Shown in pieces: positions 55,052 to 63,017 of a DNA stretch of 64,000 nt (the first letter of the stretch is position 1; every line of letters begins with the position of its first letter). The stretch is from Paraburkholderia acidicola (GTDB lineage Bacteria > Pseudomonadota > Gammaproteobacteria > Burkholderiales > Burkholderiaceae): NCBI RefSeq assembly GCF_002362315.1, contig NZ_MTZV01000002.1, positions 186,001 to 250,000 of the forward strand, given 5' to 3'. The notes beneath the pieces are model-generated. The model worked only from the letters and a program-made list of their open reading frames with translations. It had not been told where the DNA came from and ran no database searches. A program made the translations under genes and the position numbers.

Positions 55052-55723
55052 TTATCTCCTGCTGAACATCTGCGACAGCAACCAGGCAAGGACCATGTTG
55101 AACCACGTCACCGGACCATAAAACGGGAATCCAGCGGCGATCTGGCCATTGATTGGGTTAAACGGACCTGTCATGGTGAACATTCCGAACACGGCGCAAC
55201 AGTTCATCAAGACGGCAATCAACGTGAGGATATTCAGCCAGCCGGGTAGTAGCCCGGATTTAACCGAGATGCAGAAACATGAAAATCCAAATGGTGCCCA
55301 AAGCACCCCAAGCACCGATGCGATGGACGCAAAACCGGCGATCAACGTATAAGACACAGTCTGCGGCGAATACTCTTGAACGCCCATGGCCGCCAGGCCA
55401 AGACCAATGGCAGCGCCCCATGCGCCGAGAAACGCAATATCGCTGATCAATGCAATCCAGCTCAACTGATGATACTGGCTCGTATCGGCGTGCCACAGGC
55501 GGCCTGCCAGCATCCCCGATATGACTATCATGGGCCCCAGCAAGAACGCGAGCAGGATGGTCGTAGCTTTGAACTGAAAAGTGTGAGCCGTATAAGCGGA
55601 CAGCATCGCGGGAATCGATGTCCCGTCGTGGAAGTTCGCCAGATAAAAGTAAAGAACGACGTTCAATAAAACCGAGGCGACTGCGCCCTGAATGTAAAAG
55701 AAAGCCTTGGGCACATAGAACAT
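55052..55723 (-). CDS. Polytopic membrane protein of unknown function
   Basis: About 223 residues with six or so membrane helices (FYIQGAVASVLLNVVLYFYLA, TTILLAFLLGPMIVISGMLAG, WIALISDIAFLGAWGAAIGLGLAAM, TLIAGFASIASVLGVLWAPFGF, ILTLIAVLMNCCAVFGMFTM, WFNMVLAWLLSQM). Not recognised. Starts are uncertain; the ATG at 55723 begins the membrane part, but the frame extends upstream to 55849. It lies in an AT-richer segment between tRNA-like fragments A and B, next to the VOC gene. Confidence 0.6.
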   Translation of the reverse strand: MFYVPKAFFYIQGAVASVLLNVVLYFYLANFHDGTSIPAMLSAYTAHTFQFKATTILLAFLLGPMIVISGMLAGRLWHADTSQYHQLSWIALISDIAFLGAWGAAIGLGLAAMGVQEYSPQTVSYTLIAGFASIASVLGVLWAPFGFSCFCISVKSGLLPGWLNILTLIAVLMNCCAVFGMFTMTGPFNPINGQIAAGFPFYGPVTWFNMVLAWLLSQMFSRR

Positions 55724-55940
55724 CCGCTTCCCAGCATAAGAAGAGCTCACGATTCGTTTTATCCTTGAATCATCCTGACTAGTCGCTCGGCGAGAGATGT
55801 CGGAGTTCCAGCGCTGATCTGGATCAGTAGTGATGGCTTTTCGACACAATCATTACATTGAGAACTGTAACTATTATGCCGCCAGGTAGTATTAGGTTAA
55901 ACCCTTGATATGCTGCGAACGATCAGGTCTGATACCGCGC

Positions 55941-56327
55941 TTAACCGAGATGCCCCGACGCCTTGCCTTGAGCGAACGCCCTGCTCGAGATTGAGACCGA
56001 GTTCCCGTCGGGATCTTTTGCATTCGCGAAACAGTATCCGTCGGCTTTGTGTGTGGACCCAAAATCAAGCCCCTGCATCGAACACTGCTTCTTGAAGCCC
56101 TCTACATCTTCGATATCGAAGACAAGCTTGATTGTTACCTGTCCGGTCTTAACGCTTTTAGCGGCCTGGTGCACCATCAGAATCGCCCCGCCATTCGGAT
56201 TCTTCAATTCTGTGACTCGATCATTCGGGTCTAGCGAACGCTCGAATCCGAAATGACGCTCATAGAAGGCACAGGTAGCCTCGACATTTCTCACATACAG
56301 CATGATTCGGTTGAGCAACGCGTTCAT
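55941..56327 (-). CDS. VOC-family protein
   Basis: 128 residues, glyoxalase/bleomycin-resistance fold: RIMLYVRNVEATCAFYERHFGF, VTELKNPNGGAILMVHQA, IKLVFDIEDVEGFKKQC, YCFANAKDPDGNSVSISS. The D-P-D-G-N motif is typical of the family. The start at 56327 was chosen as the first Met of the domain. Codon use is less GC-rich than in the core genes. Substrate unknown. Confidence 0.83.
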   Translation of the reverse strand: MNALLNRIMLYVRNVEATCAFYERHFGFERSLDPNDRVTELKNPNGGAILMVHQAAKSVKTGQVTIKLVFDIEDVEGFKKQCSMQGLDFGSTHKADGYCFANAKDPDGNSVSISSRAFAQGKASGHLG

Positions 56328-56420
56328 ATCAATCGTTGGGTAACGTATCAATTGCATTGACGGAAGGATCGCGGTGATTGTCGTTGAAATGCATTTTTTT
56401 AGCGAAACGGCACACCGCGC

Positions 56421-57809
56421 TCAGAGGAAGCCCCTGATCAGCATCGTCACCCACCGCCACGCCCCACCGCAGCCGGCGGCCCGGCAGCGCACATCGGGAT
56501 CCGCCAGAAGGCGGCCATTGGCGTCGCTCACCGAACTTGAGTTGCGCAGGAAGTACGCCACGCTGTCCTGCAAGGGATCGAGCCCGTCCTCGGGGATATC
56601 TATCCACAGGCCGTTTTCGGTATTCAAGCGGGCCGACAGCGAGTCGAAATTGAAACTGCCGAGATAGTATCGATGGCCGTCGATCACGACCAGCTTGGCG
56701 TGCATCATGCGGTTCTCCCGGTCGGCATATTCGCGCACCTCGATCCCGGCATTCACCAGGCCGGGCAGATCGTTGGCATAGGCGCGCCCGACTGCGGGGA
56801 ATTCCTGCGTGAGGCTCGACAGCGAGGCGCTCACCAGGATCACGTGGACACCTTCGCGCTGCTTGCGCTCAAGCGCCTCGCGCAGTTCCGGCACGAGGAT
56901 CAGGTAGGGGTTGATGATCAGGATCTCGTGCTGCGCCGAATCGAACGCTTGTAGCATGTCCTGCAACGTGCCTGGCGAGCGCTTGTCGGGCCAGTCGTGG
57001 ACATAGCGCAGGCGCTCGCAGGCGATCGGTATCCAGGCGGGATCATCGGGTGTATCGGAGGCAGTGGGTGTATCGGTCGCGGCCAGGTCCGTCGCCCGGG
57101 CTGCACTATCGAGCGGAGCCAGCAGCCATTCGCGCCAATAATGGATGCGCACCGGGTCCAGCGTCGCATGACCCTGCGAGACGCGATAAGGACTTGCGAC
57201 CTGGAGAAATTTTTCCGGCTCGGGGCGAACCACTTGCGGGCTATTCCAGAACAAGGCGAAATGCTCGTACATGGCGTGCAGCGAGGAAGCATCCTTGCCG
57301 GCGTCGCCCGACACCATCAGATCGCGCTCGCTGAGCCAGTTGCGGAAGCTCGCATCCCAGATCGAGGTACTGCCGATCACGGCCGTGTCGCCAACCAGGA
57401 ACAGCTTGTCGTGCATGCGATGCGAAAGCTCGACGACATCTGATCGTGGATGGAAGATCCGGAGTTCGATGCCGGGAGCCACCTCGTGCAAGGCGACGAT
57501 GAACTCGTCCTCGAATGCGAAGTGCGGCTCGGGGCCGATGCCGTCGATCAGCAGCTTGACCGGCACGCCTCGGCGCGCGGCCTCGACCAGATGACGCAAC
57601 AGCAGGCCACCGGTCTGATCGATTTCGAAGATGTAGGCAAGGATGCGGATCTGCTCGGCAGGCGTGGCACGGTCGATCAGCGCAATCCGCGACTGCATCA
57701 ACTGGCCGTCGTCAAGAGTGGCGACCATGTCGACACATTGCGCGTGGCCGGGCTGAGTAAAGGCAAACACGCATGCCAGAATGAGTGCCAGGCTTCTTGT
57801 TGTGGTCAT
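56421..57809 (-). CDS. Exported phospholipase D-like protein
   Basis: 462 residues with a Sec signal peptide (TTTRSLALILACVFAFTQPG, cleavage near GHAQC) and two HKD motifs: HDKLFLVGD...GSTSIWD (~130-150) and HAKLVVID...GSFNFD (~375-395). Both have the His, Lys and Asp of the PLD superfamily, so it is likely an active phosphodiesterase/phosphatidyltransferase in the periplasm or outer envelope, of the cardiolipin-synthase/effector-like type. An upstream ATG (57851) would extend the N-terminus. It lies just inside tRNA-like fragment B. Confidence 0.82.
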   Translation of the reverse strand: MTTTRSLALILACVFAFTQPGHAQCVDMVATLDDGQLMQSRIALIDRATPAEQIRILAYIFEIDQTGGLLLRHLVEAARRGVPVKLLIDGIGPEPHFAFEDEFIVALHEVAPGIELRIFHPRSDVVELSHRMHDKLFLVGDTAVIGSTSIWDASFRNWLSERDLMVSGDAGKDASSLHAMYEHFALFWNSPQVVRPEPEKFLQVASPYRVSQGHATLDPVRIHYWREWLLAPLDSAARATDLAATDTPTASDTPDDPAWIPIACERLRYVHDWPDKRSPGTLQDMLQAFDSAQHEILIINPYLILVPELREALERKQREGVHVILVSASLSSLTQEFPAVGRAYANDLPGLVNAGIEVREYADRENRMMHAKLVVIDGHRYYLGSFNFDSLSARLNTENGLWIDIPEDGLDPLQDSVAYFLRNSSSVSDANGRLLADPDVRCRAAGCGGAWRWVTMLIRGFL

Positions 57810-57949
57810 GAGGTGGCGAACGGGTTCGATGTGTCTCGGGCCCTGCGTCATTGAAGGTCTGGAAGGCTTTGTCGCGTTGGTGTGGTCAAGTCGCTCGCGG
57901 TTACTTCGGGAAGGTGAGCAGAACGGCGATCGACAGTCGAAGGATTCAG

Positions 57950-57975
57950 TGGTGCCGGGACCAAACTCGAACCAA
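57950..57975 (-). repeat. tRNA 3'-end-like fragment B (att-like)
   Basis: Plus-strand TGGTGCCGGG-ACC...ACTCGAACC; on the minus strand a GGTTCGAGT T-loop, acceptor and CCA. It matches fragments A and C at the acceptor/CCA end and T-loop, but lacks one G and has AA for GG in the T-stem. Intergenic between the PLD-like gene and the TetR gene. Confidence 0.42.
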
Positions 57976-58033
57976 TAGACGTAGCGGTATCCAGTCGTCC
58001 GCAGTCGACCCAACCCGGACAACCAGACGACAG

Positions 58034-58669
58034 CTATGACTGGCTGTTCCCTGAACACCTTGAGGCAGTCAACTCACTCACCTGATGTCTGGATATGTCC
58101 AGAAGCCCACCCTGGATCAGCGACGAAAGCGCTTCAGCAGCGTCCTTCTCGCTGCAATGACCGCCGATCATCATAACCGAGAGCGCTTCTCCTGCTCCAA
58201 CAAGACCAACACAGCGCTGTTGAAGCGCATCGTGCGTCAGCCCGCTATGCGGCCGTAACGCGGATACGAACAGCTGGACATACCCGTCTATCAACTCCTG
58301 GTACACCGCACCCATTTCTCCGCTGCCAGTCAACGCCGCCCCCACCGCGTGCCATTCGCCACTTGTGTCCGCAGAACAGTGGATATAGGCACTCGCCAGA
58401 ACATCAGCGGTTTCCTTCAAGCTTTGCTGGACGCTTCCCAAGGCCTCGCGCAGAGCATCTACCTGTTCCTTGTCGAGAAACTTGTAAAGCTCAATCAACA
58501 GCCCTGATCGCGTGCCGAAATGTTCGTACGGGATGGGCTTGGAGACTCCGGCACGAGTGGCGAGGTATCCCAGAGTCAGCCGATCAGCCCCTTCCTCGCG
58601 AATGACAACCAGTGCCATATCGAGCAACTGGCGCCGTCGATCCGCCTTCGAAAGCCGACGAGTAGCCAT
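58034..58669 (-). CDS. TetR-family transcriptional regulator
   Basis: 211 residues. HTH: RRQLLDMALVVIREEGADRLTLGYLATRAGVSKPIPYEHFGTRSGLL (recognition helix near SKPIPYEHF), then a C-terminal ligand domain. Start at 58669 is ATG. It is divergent from the dehydrogenase-like gene at 58798 across 128 bp that contain a perfect 15-bp palindrome, so it almost certainly represses that gene and itself. Confidence 0.87.
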   Translation of the reverse strand: MATRRLSKADRRRQLLDMALVVIREEGADRLTLGYLATRAGVSKPIPYEHFGTRSGLLIELYKFLDKEQVDALREALGSVQQSLKETADVLASAYIHCSADTSGEWHAVGAALTGSGEMGAVYQELIDGYVQLFVSALRPHSGLTHDALQQRCVGLVGAGEALSVMMIGGHCSEKDAAEALSSLIQGGLLDISRHQVSELTASRCSGNSQS

Positions 58670-58745
58670 CTTATGTTCCTCCCAGTGCCGATCTGCATTT
58701 CACGAATTCGATCCCCCTTGTAACAAGCGTCACTATAAACTACCA

Positions 58746-58760
58746 TTGGTAACTTACCAA
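58746..58760. promoter_or_regulatory. TetR operator candidate, TTGGTAA-N-TTACCAA
   Basis: Perfect 7-bp arms around one base, overlapping a second palindrome TACCA-T-TGGTA (58741-58751). It sits between the TetR gene and the divergent dehydrogenase gene, 37 bp before the latter. Confidence 0.65.
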
Positions 58761-58797
58761 ACGTAGGTTGCTATCACTAACCTTATGAGGTCTCGCA

Positions 58798-59805
58798 ATG
58801 ACACTAGCTCCGATTCTCCTTGCCGGCGGTTCCGGAATTGTTGGCCGCTGCACAGCTCAATATCTTCGTGCTGCCTATCCAGATCTTCCTCTGCTGATCG
58901 GCGGTCGCAACCTGGGTAAGGCCAAAGAGGTCGCCGCCGAAATTGGAAACGCCGAAGGCGTCGCGCTCGATCTGGCGGCCGATGATCTAGGTCTCGGTGG
59001 ACGTGCGGTGAGCGCCATCGCGGTCTTCGTGAAAGACGACGCCATCGCGTGCCTCCGGTTCGCCCAGACGCGCGGTGTGCCGCATATCAGCATTTCATCG
59101 GGCGCGTCCGAAATCGGCCCTGAAGTAGCCGCCTATATTCAAAAGCCGAATGCTTCGCCGGTGGTTCTCGGCGCCGAATGGCTTGTTGGTGCCGTGACGG
59201 TGCCCACGCTAGAGTTCGTCAAGGAATTCAGCCACGTGGACGACATCACCATCGGTGCGTTGTTAGACGAACAGGATACGGGTGGTCCCGCGTCGGCCAT
59301 CGACCTGCATCGCCTCGGTGAAATCATGCCCGCCGCACTCACCCGGCGCGACGGCGCCTTCTTCTGGCGCCTCGGTGAAGAGGCCAAAGCTCAGTTTCGC
59401 GCCATCGACGGAACCAGGATGGAGGCTGTCGCCTTCTCGCCGTATGACATCATGGGTTTGGCTGTCGCAACGGACGCCCCGAACGTGCAGTTCAACCTCG
59501 CCACTGGCGTGAGTTCGACGCGACGCAGTGGAAAATCCATGTCGACCGAGATCGTCATCGAACTCAGCGGGAAAGATCGGGCGGGCCATCCACTTCGCAC
59601 CCGCCATGCCGTTCTCCATCCGCAAGGACAGATGCCGCTAACCGCTCTGGGCGTTGCCATGCTTCTGGAAAGGCTCGTTGGGCTCGGTGACAAACCGGTA
59701 GTCCCTCCTGGCCTCTACTTCCCCTATCAGTTGCTTGATCCCGCAACCTATCTTGCCCGTCTGAAGGAAATCGGCGGAACGGTTATGACACTGGATGTTC
59801 TGTAA
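58798..59805 (+). CDS. Saccharopine-dehydrogenase-like NAD(P)-binding protein
   Basis: 335 residues. An N-terminal Rossmann motif, ILLAGGSGIVGRCTAQYL, then LLIGGRNLGKAKEVAAEIG, a saccharopine-dehydrogenase-like NAD(P) domain, and a ~200-residue C-terminal part typical of that family's bacterial single-domain members. It should use NAD(P) on an unknown substrate. GAGG lies seven bases before the ATG. It is the sole divergent partner of the TetR gene. Confidence 0.8.
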   Translation: MTLAPILLAGGSGIVGRCTAQYLRAAYPDLPLLIGGRNLGKAKEVAAEIGNAEGVALDLAADDLGLGGRAVSAIAVFVKDDAIACLRFAQTRGVPHISISSGASEIGPEVAAYIQKPNASPVVLGAEWLVGAVTVPTLEFVKEFSHVDDITIGALLDEQDTGGPASAIDLHRLGEIMPAALTRRDGAFFWRLGEEAKAQFRAIDGTRMEAVAFSPYDIMGLAVATDAPNVQFNLATGVSSTRRSGKSMSTEIVIELSGKDRAGHPLRTRHAVLHPQGQMPLTALGVAMLLERLVGLGDKPVVPPGLYFPYQLLDPATYLARLKEIGGTVMTLDVL

Positions 59806-59831
59806 CGAGTATCGCACCGCTCCTTGCCGAA

Positions 59832-60053
59832 TTGACCGAGCAGTATCGCGAATCGGGCTTGTCACTCGTTTCCCGCCCACGATATCGCCTGGGTTTTTCC
59901 CCCGACGACCAAGGCATGTCGTGCCCACGTTGCGGAGCGCACGATACGCAGTATTTTCATCGGTTCGGCAGTACGAGTAGCTGGCTTCCCTTCGTCGCAA
60001 ATACTCCACCGTCCGGTATAGGGCCGCAAACCGGCCCTATACCTCGTTGCTAA
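59832..60053 (+). pseudogene. Possible truncated paaD-like zinc-ribbon remnant
   Basis: The frame from 59832 contains SCPRCGAHDTQYFHRFGST, close to the C-terminal motif of PaaD-type proteins (CPRCGS.DT...FGST). After the FGST the similarity stops and the expected C-x-x-C pair is missing. The N-terminal ~120 residues of PaaD are also absent. A decayed fragment, or a chance match, is the cautious reading; no paa genes are nearby. Confidence 0.3.
60015..60043. terminator. Strong 11-bp hairpin
   Basis: GGTATAGGGCC and GGCCCTATACC flank a 7-base loop; a perfect 11-bp stem. It separates the dehydrogenase gene from the end of the convergent glucanase gene. No T-run on either side, but its position suits a bidirectional terminator. 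Confidence 0.6.
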
Positions 60054-60075
60054 AACAACCCGGACGCCCGAGCTT

Positions 60076-61185
60076 TTATTTCGCGCTGGACGCGTTGGCG
60101 TTGCCACCCGGGGTGCCGAGCCCATAAGGCGCATACATTTCCACATACGGCAGCGAATTCAGCATTTGCTCCGCCTGTTTCAGAAATTCAGGACTGGATG
60201 CAGCACTGTTGCCATTCGGGTTCAGGCCGAATTCCGACAGGACAATGGGCTTGTCAGGGAACTCGTTATGCGCTTGCTCAAGATAGCTCTTTAAATTGTT
60301 CACGGCCTGACCGACCTGGCTCGGATCATTGGGATTCGCGGCACTCCCATACCAATGCAGATTGATCGCGCTGACCGTGTCGCCCACCTTCCTGGTTTGC
60401 CCATTAACCGTGGTGTCCGAGTTCATGAACTGCTTCAGCCAGTCCAGGCCCTCTCCAGGATTAGTGCTGTTGGTAACGGACGGCGATGCCAGCTGTGTTC
60501 CCGTATTGTTCGCAGCCGTTGCAATATTCGACCAGCTCTTGACCGCGTCGCCTACCGAAGTATTAGCCTGGCCGGCATTGTCGGGCTCATTGAAGGTGAA
60601 CGCGAGCGGAGAGCCGGAAGACTTGAACGCGCTTTCCAGCTGACCTTCGTTCGATGCGTCATTGGTATTGAAAACCGTTGGAATGAATTGCCCTTTTGCA
60701 TCGCCCGTCGATTGCATGCTCCAGTTCGAATACCAGCTTGAATCTCCCATATTCGAGCCATTTCCGTTGGCCGAGGTCGGCGAAATACCCAGGCCCTCTT
60801 TGCCGCCCTTCAGAAAGGCATAGTTCGCGGGCGCCTGCGCACTGCCGCCTGCGTTGTTCGACGGACTCGTTGCGCCGGAGGGCGCGACCGCACCGGATGC
60901 GCCGCCCGGCGAATTGACCGAAGAGACCTGCGGGATCGTATTGGTCGGCGCCGCCGCCGCATGGGCGACGGCCGGCGGAAAACTCGGTGCGCTCGCTCCC
61001 GATGCTCCACCGACCGGCGACGACGAAAGATCGTCGTTGTTCTGGCCGGACATCATGCTCTGCAGCATGGCGAGCAATTCCTGAATGATCTGCTCGATCT
61101 GCTGCGCGTTGATGCCGCCTGAGGGACTGGTCCCCGGATCGTACGGCGTGACGCCGTAGCCGCCTTGAAGCGTAATGCCTGACAT
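60076..61185 (-). CDS. Harpin-like protein with GH128 glucanase domain
   Basis: 369 residues, no cysteine, no Sec signal. Residues ~1-120 are Gly/Ser/Ala/Pro-rich with one amphipathic helix, AQQIEQIIQELLAMLQSMM (~26-45), like the N-termini of type III-secreted harpins (HpaG, HrpW/PopW). Residues ~125-360 are a GH128 (glycosyl hydrolase catalytic core) beta-1,3-glucanase: SSWYSNWSM, AFTFNEPDNAG (acid/base Glu), INLHWYGS and IVLSEFGLNP (nucleophile Glu). Start is the second Met (61185). A hrpII-type box (61370-61393) lies upstream. Inference: an effector/harpin that cuts beta-1,3-glucan (plant or fungal). Confidence 0.75.
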   Translation of the reverse strand: MSGITLQGGYGVTPYDPGTSPSGGINAQQIEQIIQELLAMLQSMMSGQNNDDLSSSPVGGASGASAPSFPPAVAHAAAAPTNTIPQVSSVNSPGGASGAVAPSGATSPSNNAGGSAQAPANYAFLKGGKEGLGISPTSANGNGSNMGDSSWYSNWSMQSTGDAKGQFIPTVFNTNDASNEGQLESAFKSSGSPLAFTFNEPDNAGQANTSVGDAVKSWSNIATAANNTGTQLASPSVTNSTNPGEGLDWLKQFMNSDTTVNGQTRKVGDTVSAINLHWYGSAANPNDPSQVGQAVNNLKSYLEQAHNEFPDKPIVLSEFGLNPNGNSAASSPEFLKQAEQMLNSLPYVEMYAPYGLGTPGGNANASSAK

Positions 61186-61331
61186 GATCGCCCTCGCCTG
61201 CACTATAAGATGGTCGATGCGCTCTGCTTTGCGCCATTCCGCGTTGCGCGTCGGTTCTTTCCTTCCGATGCATCTAGATGCCGTCTGGCTGCGGAATAGA
61301 TCGACTGCATCGAACGCGACGGCCGCTTTTG

Positions 61332-61393
61332 AATGTACGGCGTGCGCTTCGGGGAGTGGGCGTGCAGTACGAACTTACGACTTGCGATGCGAA
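61332..61393 (-). promoter_or_regulatory. hrpII-box-type promoter
   Basis: On the minus strand, TTCG-N16-TTCG (61370-61393), followed after 32 bases by TACATT (61332-61337), which fits the -10 TAnnnT spaced 30-32 bases from hrpII boxes in Ralstonia and Burkholderia type III regulons. The glucanase start lies ~150 bp further. The 8-base core is common by chance; the spacing adds support. Confidence 0.5.
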
Positions 61394-61733
61394 GTTTTCG
61401 GACGTAACCGATCGATTGCCCAGGGATGCCGGCGGGCGGCGGGCACTGATCGCTGTGCCCCGCTCTCCTGGCACGATCAAGTTGAAGGCGGCGCAGGGTG
61501 TGTGCGCGCATTGGCCTACGTCCGCGTGACGACTCACACACGCGATCGCCCAGCGTCGTGCAAAGTAGTCAATGCCATTCGCGGGGAGTTCCATGCGTAG
61601 AAAATGGGGAATTTTGTCCGCATTTTCGATCTTTCATTGCCGAAAGACACACGCAGGGGCGACACGACGATGAGCTTAAGGCCCTGTTTCTACAGAATTA
61701 GACATTCGACAGAATGCGTCGAGAAATGTGCAG

Positions 61734-61760
61734 TGGTGCCGGGGACCGGACTCGACATCC
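61734..61760 (-). repeat. tRNA-Leu 3'-end-like fragment C (att-like)
   Basis: Plus-strand TGGTGCCGGGGACCGGACT, the antisense of the 3' end of a leucine-type tRNA (acceptor GCCGGGG family, CCA encoded), with a broken T-arm after CTCGA. It has 20 of 22 bases in common with fragment A. To its right the DNA turns AT-rich and phage-like, as expected at the end of an integrated island. Confidence 0.6.
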
Positions 61761-61852
61761 CTTATTTGATAGGGGTTCTGCCGTATCATGTGCAGATGAT
61801 GTGCATTTGCACACGGAAGCCCAGCAAAGCCCTAGGTCGAGTTTCAAACATA

Positions 61853-62074
61853 CTAGACACGAGAGGCTAGCAGCCTGTCGATTGCCTCAATGGGAATCGA
61901 ACCGGCAGCATTTGACCTGACCCGGTTCTCCAGCAGCATCTTGCGTACGGTCGGTCTGCTGCGTCCAAGCATCTCGGCGGCCTGGGTAATGGTGACATGT
62001 AGCGGCCTTGGGTGACGGGCTGCGTAGATCGCAACCGCTCTAACCGCCATGTCGATAGATTCCTGTTCTGTCAT
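61853..62074 (-). CDS. Small helix-turn-helix DNA-binding protein
   Basis: 73 residues, HTH_17/excisionase-like: VTITQAAEMLGRSRPTVRKMLLENRV, SIPIEAIDRLLASR. The HTH lies at ~28-50. Such proteins serve as excisionases or small regulators in phages and islands. It ends the minus-strand series PrtN-like, phage-type protein, HTH. GGAG is very near the ATG (3 bases). Confidence 0.75.
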   Translation of the reverse strand: MTEQESIDMAVRAVAIYAARHPRPLHVTITQAAEMLGRSRPTVRKMLLENRVRSNAAGSIPIEAIDRLLASRV

Positions 62075-62121
62075 TAACTCCGTTGTTAAGTTGGTAATGC
62101 TGCTTGTTACCGTTTAGCCGC

Positions 62122-62994
62122 CTACGTCTTACCTTTTCGGTACGTCGTACGGGCGGCAGCTATCGCTTTGTCAATGGCCTCGTTGATGTGTCTACAATTT
62201 TCTTCCATGTCCTCCGCTCGTTGCCTTTCCAATTCTTCAGCGGTCGGCTCGTGCGGGTCTGGTCCCAGCATTGCGACAGCCGCTAACGAATGCTCGGGCC
62301 AGTTCCGCGCTGACATGATCCGCTCTTGAAGAATGTTTTTTGATCTGGCTGGGCGTACGACATCCCCGGTGTTTTCGTCCAACACAGCGGGCCACTCACC
62401 CGATATGTAAAGGTCGTACCAGTCTTGCATATCAGCGGACGCCCACGCGAATAGGACGAGTCGATACGTCCGTGGCACAACAGGAATGCACACAACCGGG
62501 CCGGAGTCCTCGTGCCTACCTTTGGCCGGATAAATCAAATAGCCTTTGCTGGCTTCTAATGTCGCATAGACACCGGATGCGCTCTTTAACGGTACGTGTT
62601 TCACATAGACGACGAACTGGTCTCCCAGTAACTCCGTCATGTGAGTTGCCCTGTTCTCAAAATTCATGCGGGAGAATGTGTCTAAAAATCGTGCGCTTGG
62701 TGATAGGTCGATGTCAGTTTCCACAGATATCACATGCGGAGTTCTGACACCATCAACTAAGCGGCCCGGGTGGCTCTGTCCGCCAAGCTCAAATACCATG
62801 CGCGCACGGTCTCGATACACTAACGCGCCGTCGCGCATGCACTCATGCTGACCTAGTTCGATGTATCCAATGAATCGCGCCCAGGCGACACCCTCAGCGG
62901 GAGGCTCGTAACCACCGGGGTACTGCGGCTTACGCATATCCGGCCCAGCTTCTGCGGCCCGCTGAATCTTTATTTTGATGTCTCCAGGCATCAC
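62122..62994 (-). CDS. Phage-type conserved protein of unknown function
   Basis: 290 residues, hydrophilic, no membrane helix. Pattern: EGVAWARFIGYIELGQHEC, RARMVFELGGQSHPGR, TDIDLSPSARFLDTFSRMN, THMTELLGDQFVVYVKH, and a C-terminal acidic/coiled stretch (LERQRAEDMEENCRHI). I recall similar proteins in podophage-like genomes near replication genes, perhaps ssDNA-binding, but do not recognise a named family. It is 23 bp downstream of the PrtN-type gene and in an AT-richer segment, so horizontal origin is likely. Confidence 0.7.
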   Translation of the reverse strand: MMPGDIKIKIQRAAEAGPDMRKPQYPGGYEPPAEGVAWARFIGYIELGQHECMRDGALVYRDRARMVFELGGQSHPGRLVDGVRTPHVISVETDIDLSPSARFLDTFSRMNFENRATHMTELLGDQFVVYVKHVPLKSASGVYATLEASKGYLIYPAKGRHEDSGPVVCIPVVPRTYRLVLFAWASADMQDWYDLYISGEWPAVLDENTGDVVRPARSKNILQERIMSARNWPEHSLAAVAMLGPDPHEPTAEELERQRAEDMEENCRHINEAIDKAIAAARTTYRKGKT

Positions 62995-63017
62995 CCACTT
63001 CCGTAGCTTCAGCTAGA

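Larger units (their letters stand above)
61186..61852. other. 667-bp gene-free region with hrpII box and att-like repeat
   Basis: No convincing coding sequence: frames are short and read across promoter and repeat elements. It carries the hrpII-type promoter (61332-61393), the tRNA-3'-end-like fragment C (61734-61760) and an AT-rich segment to its right (61760-61850) with TGTGCA/TGCACA repeats around 61790-61812. It marks the switch from core-like to phage-like DNA. Confidence 0.6.

Noticed and set aside
54992..55249. 85-codon plus-strand frame over the membrane protein
   Set aside because: No domain; complementary to the coding strand with hydrophobic helices.
61604..61870. 88-codon frame through the tRNA-like repeat C
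   Set aside because: The peptide (GTGLD... type) is the known false product of reading through a tRNA 3' end in antisense; no homology or ribosome site.
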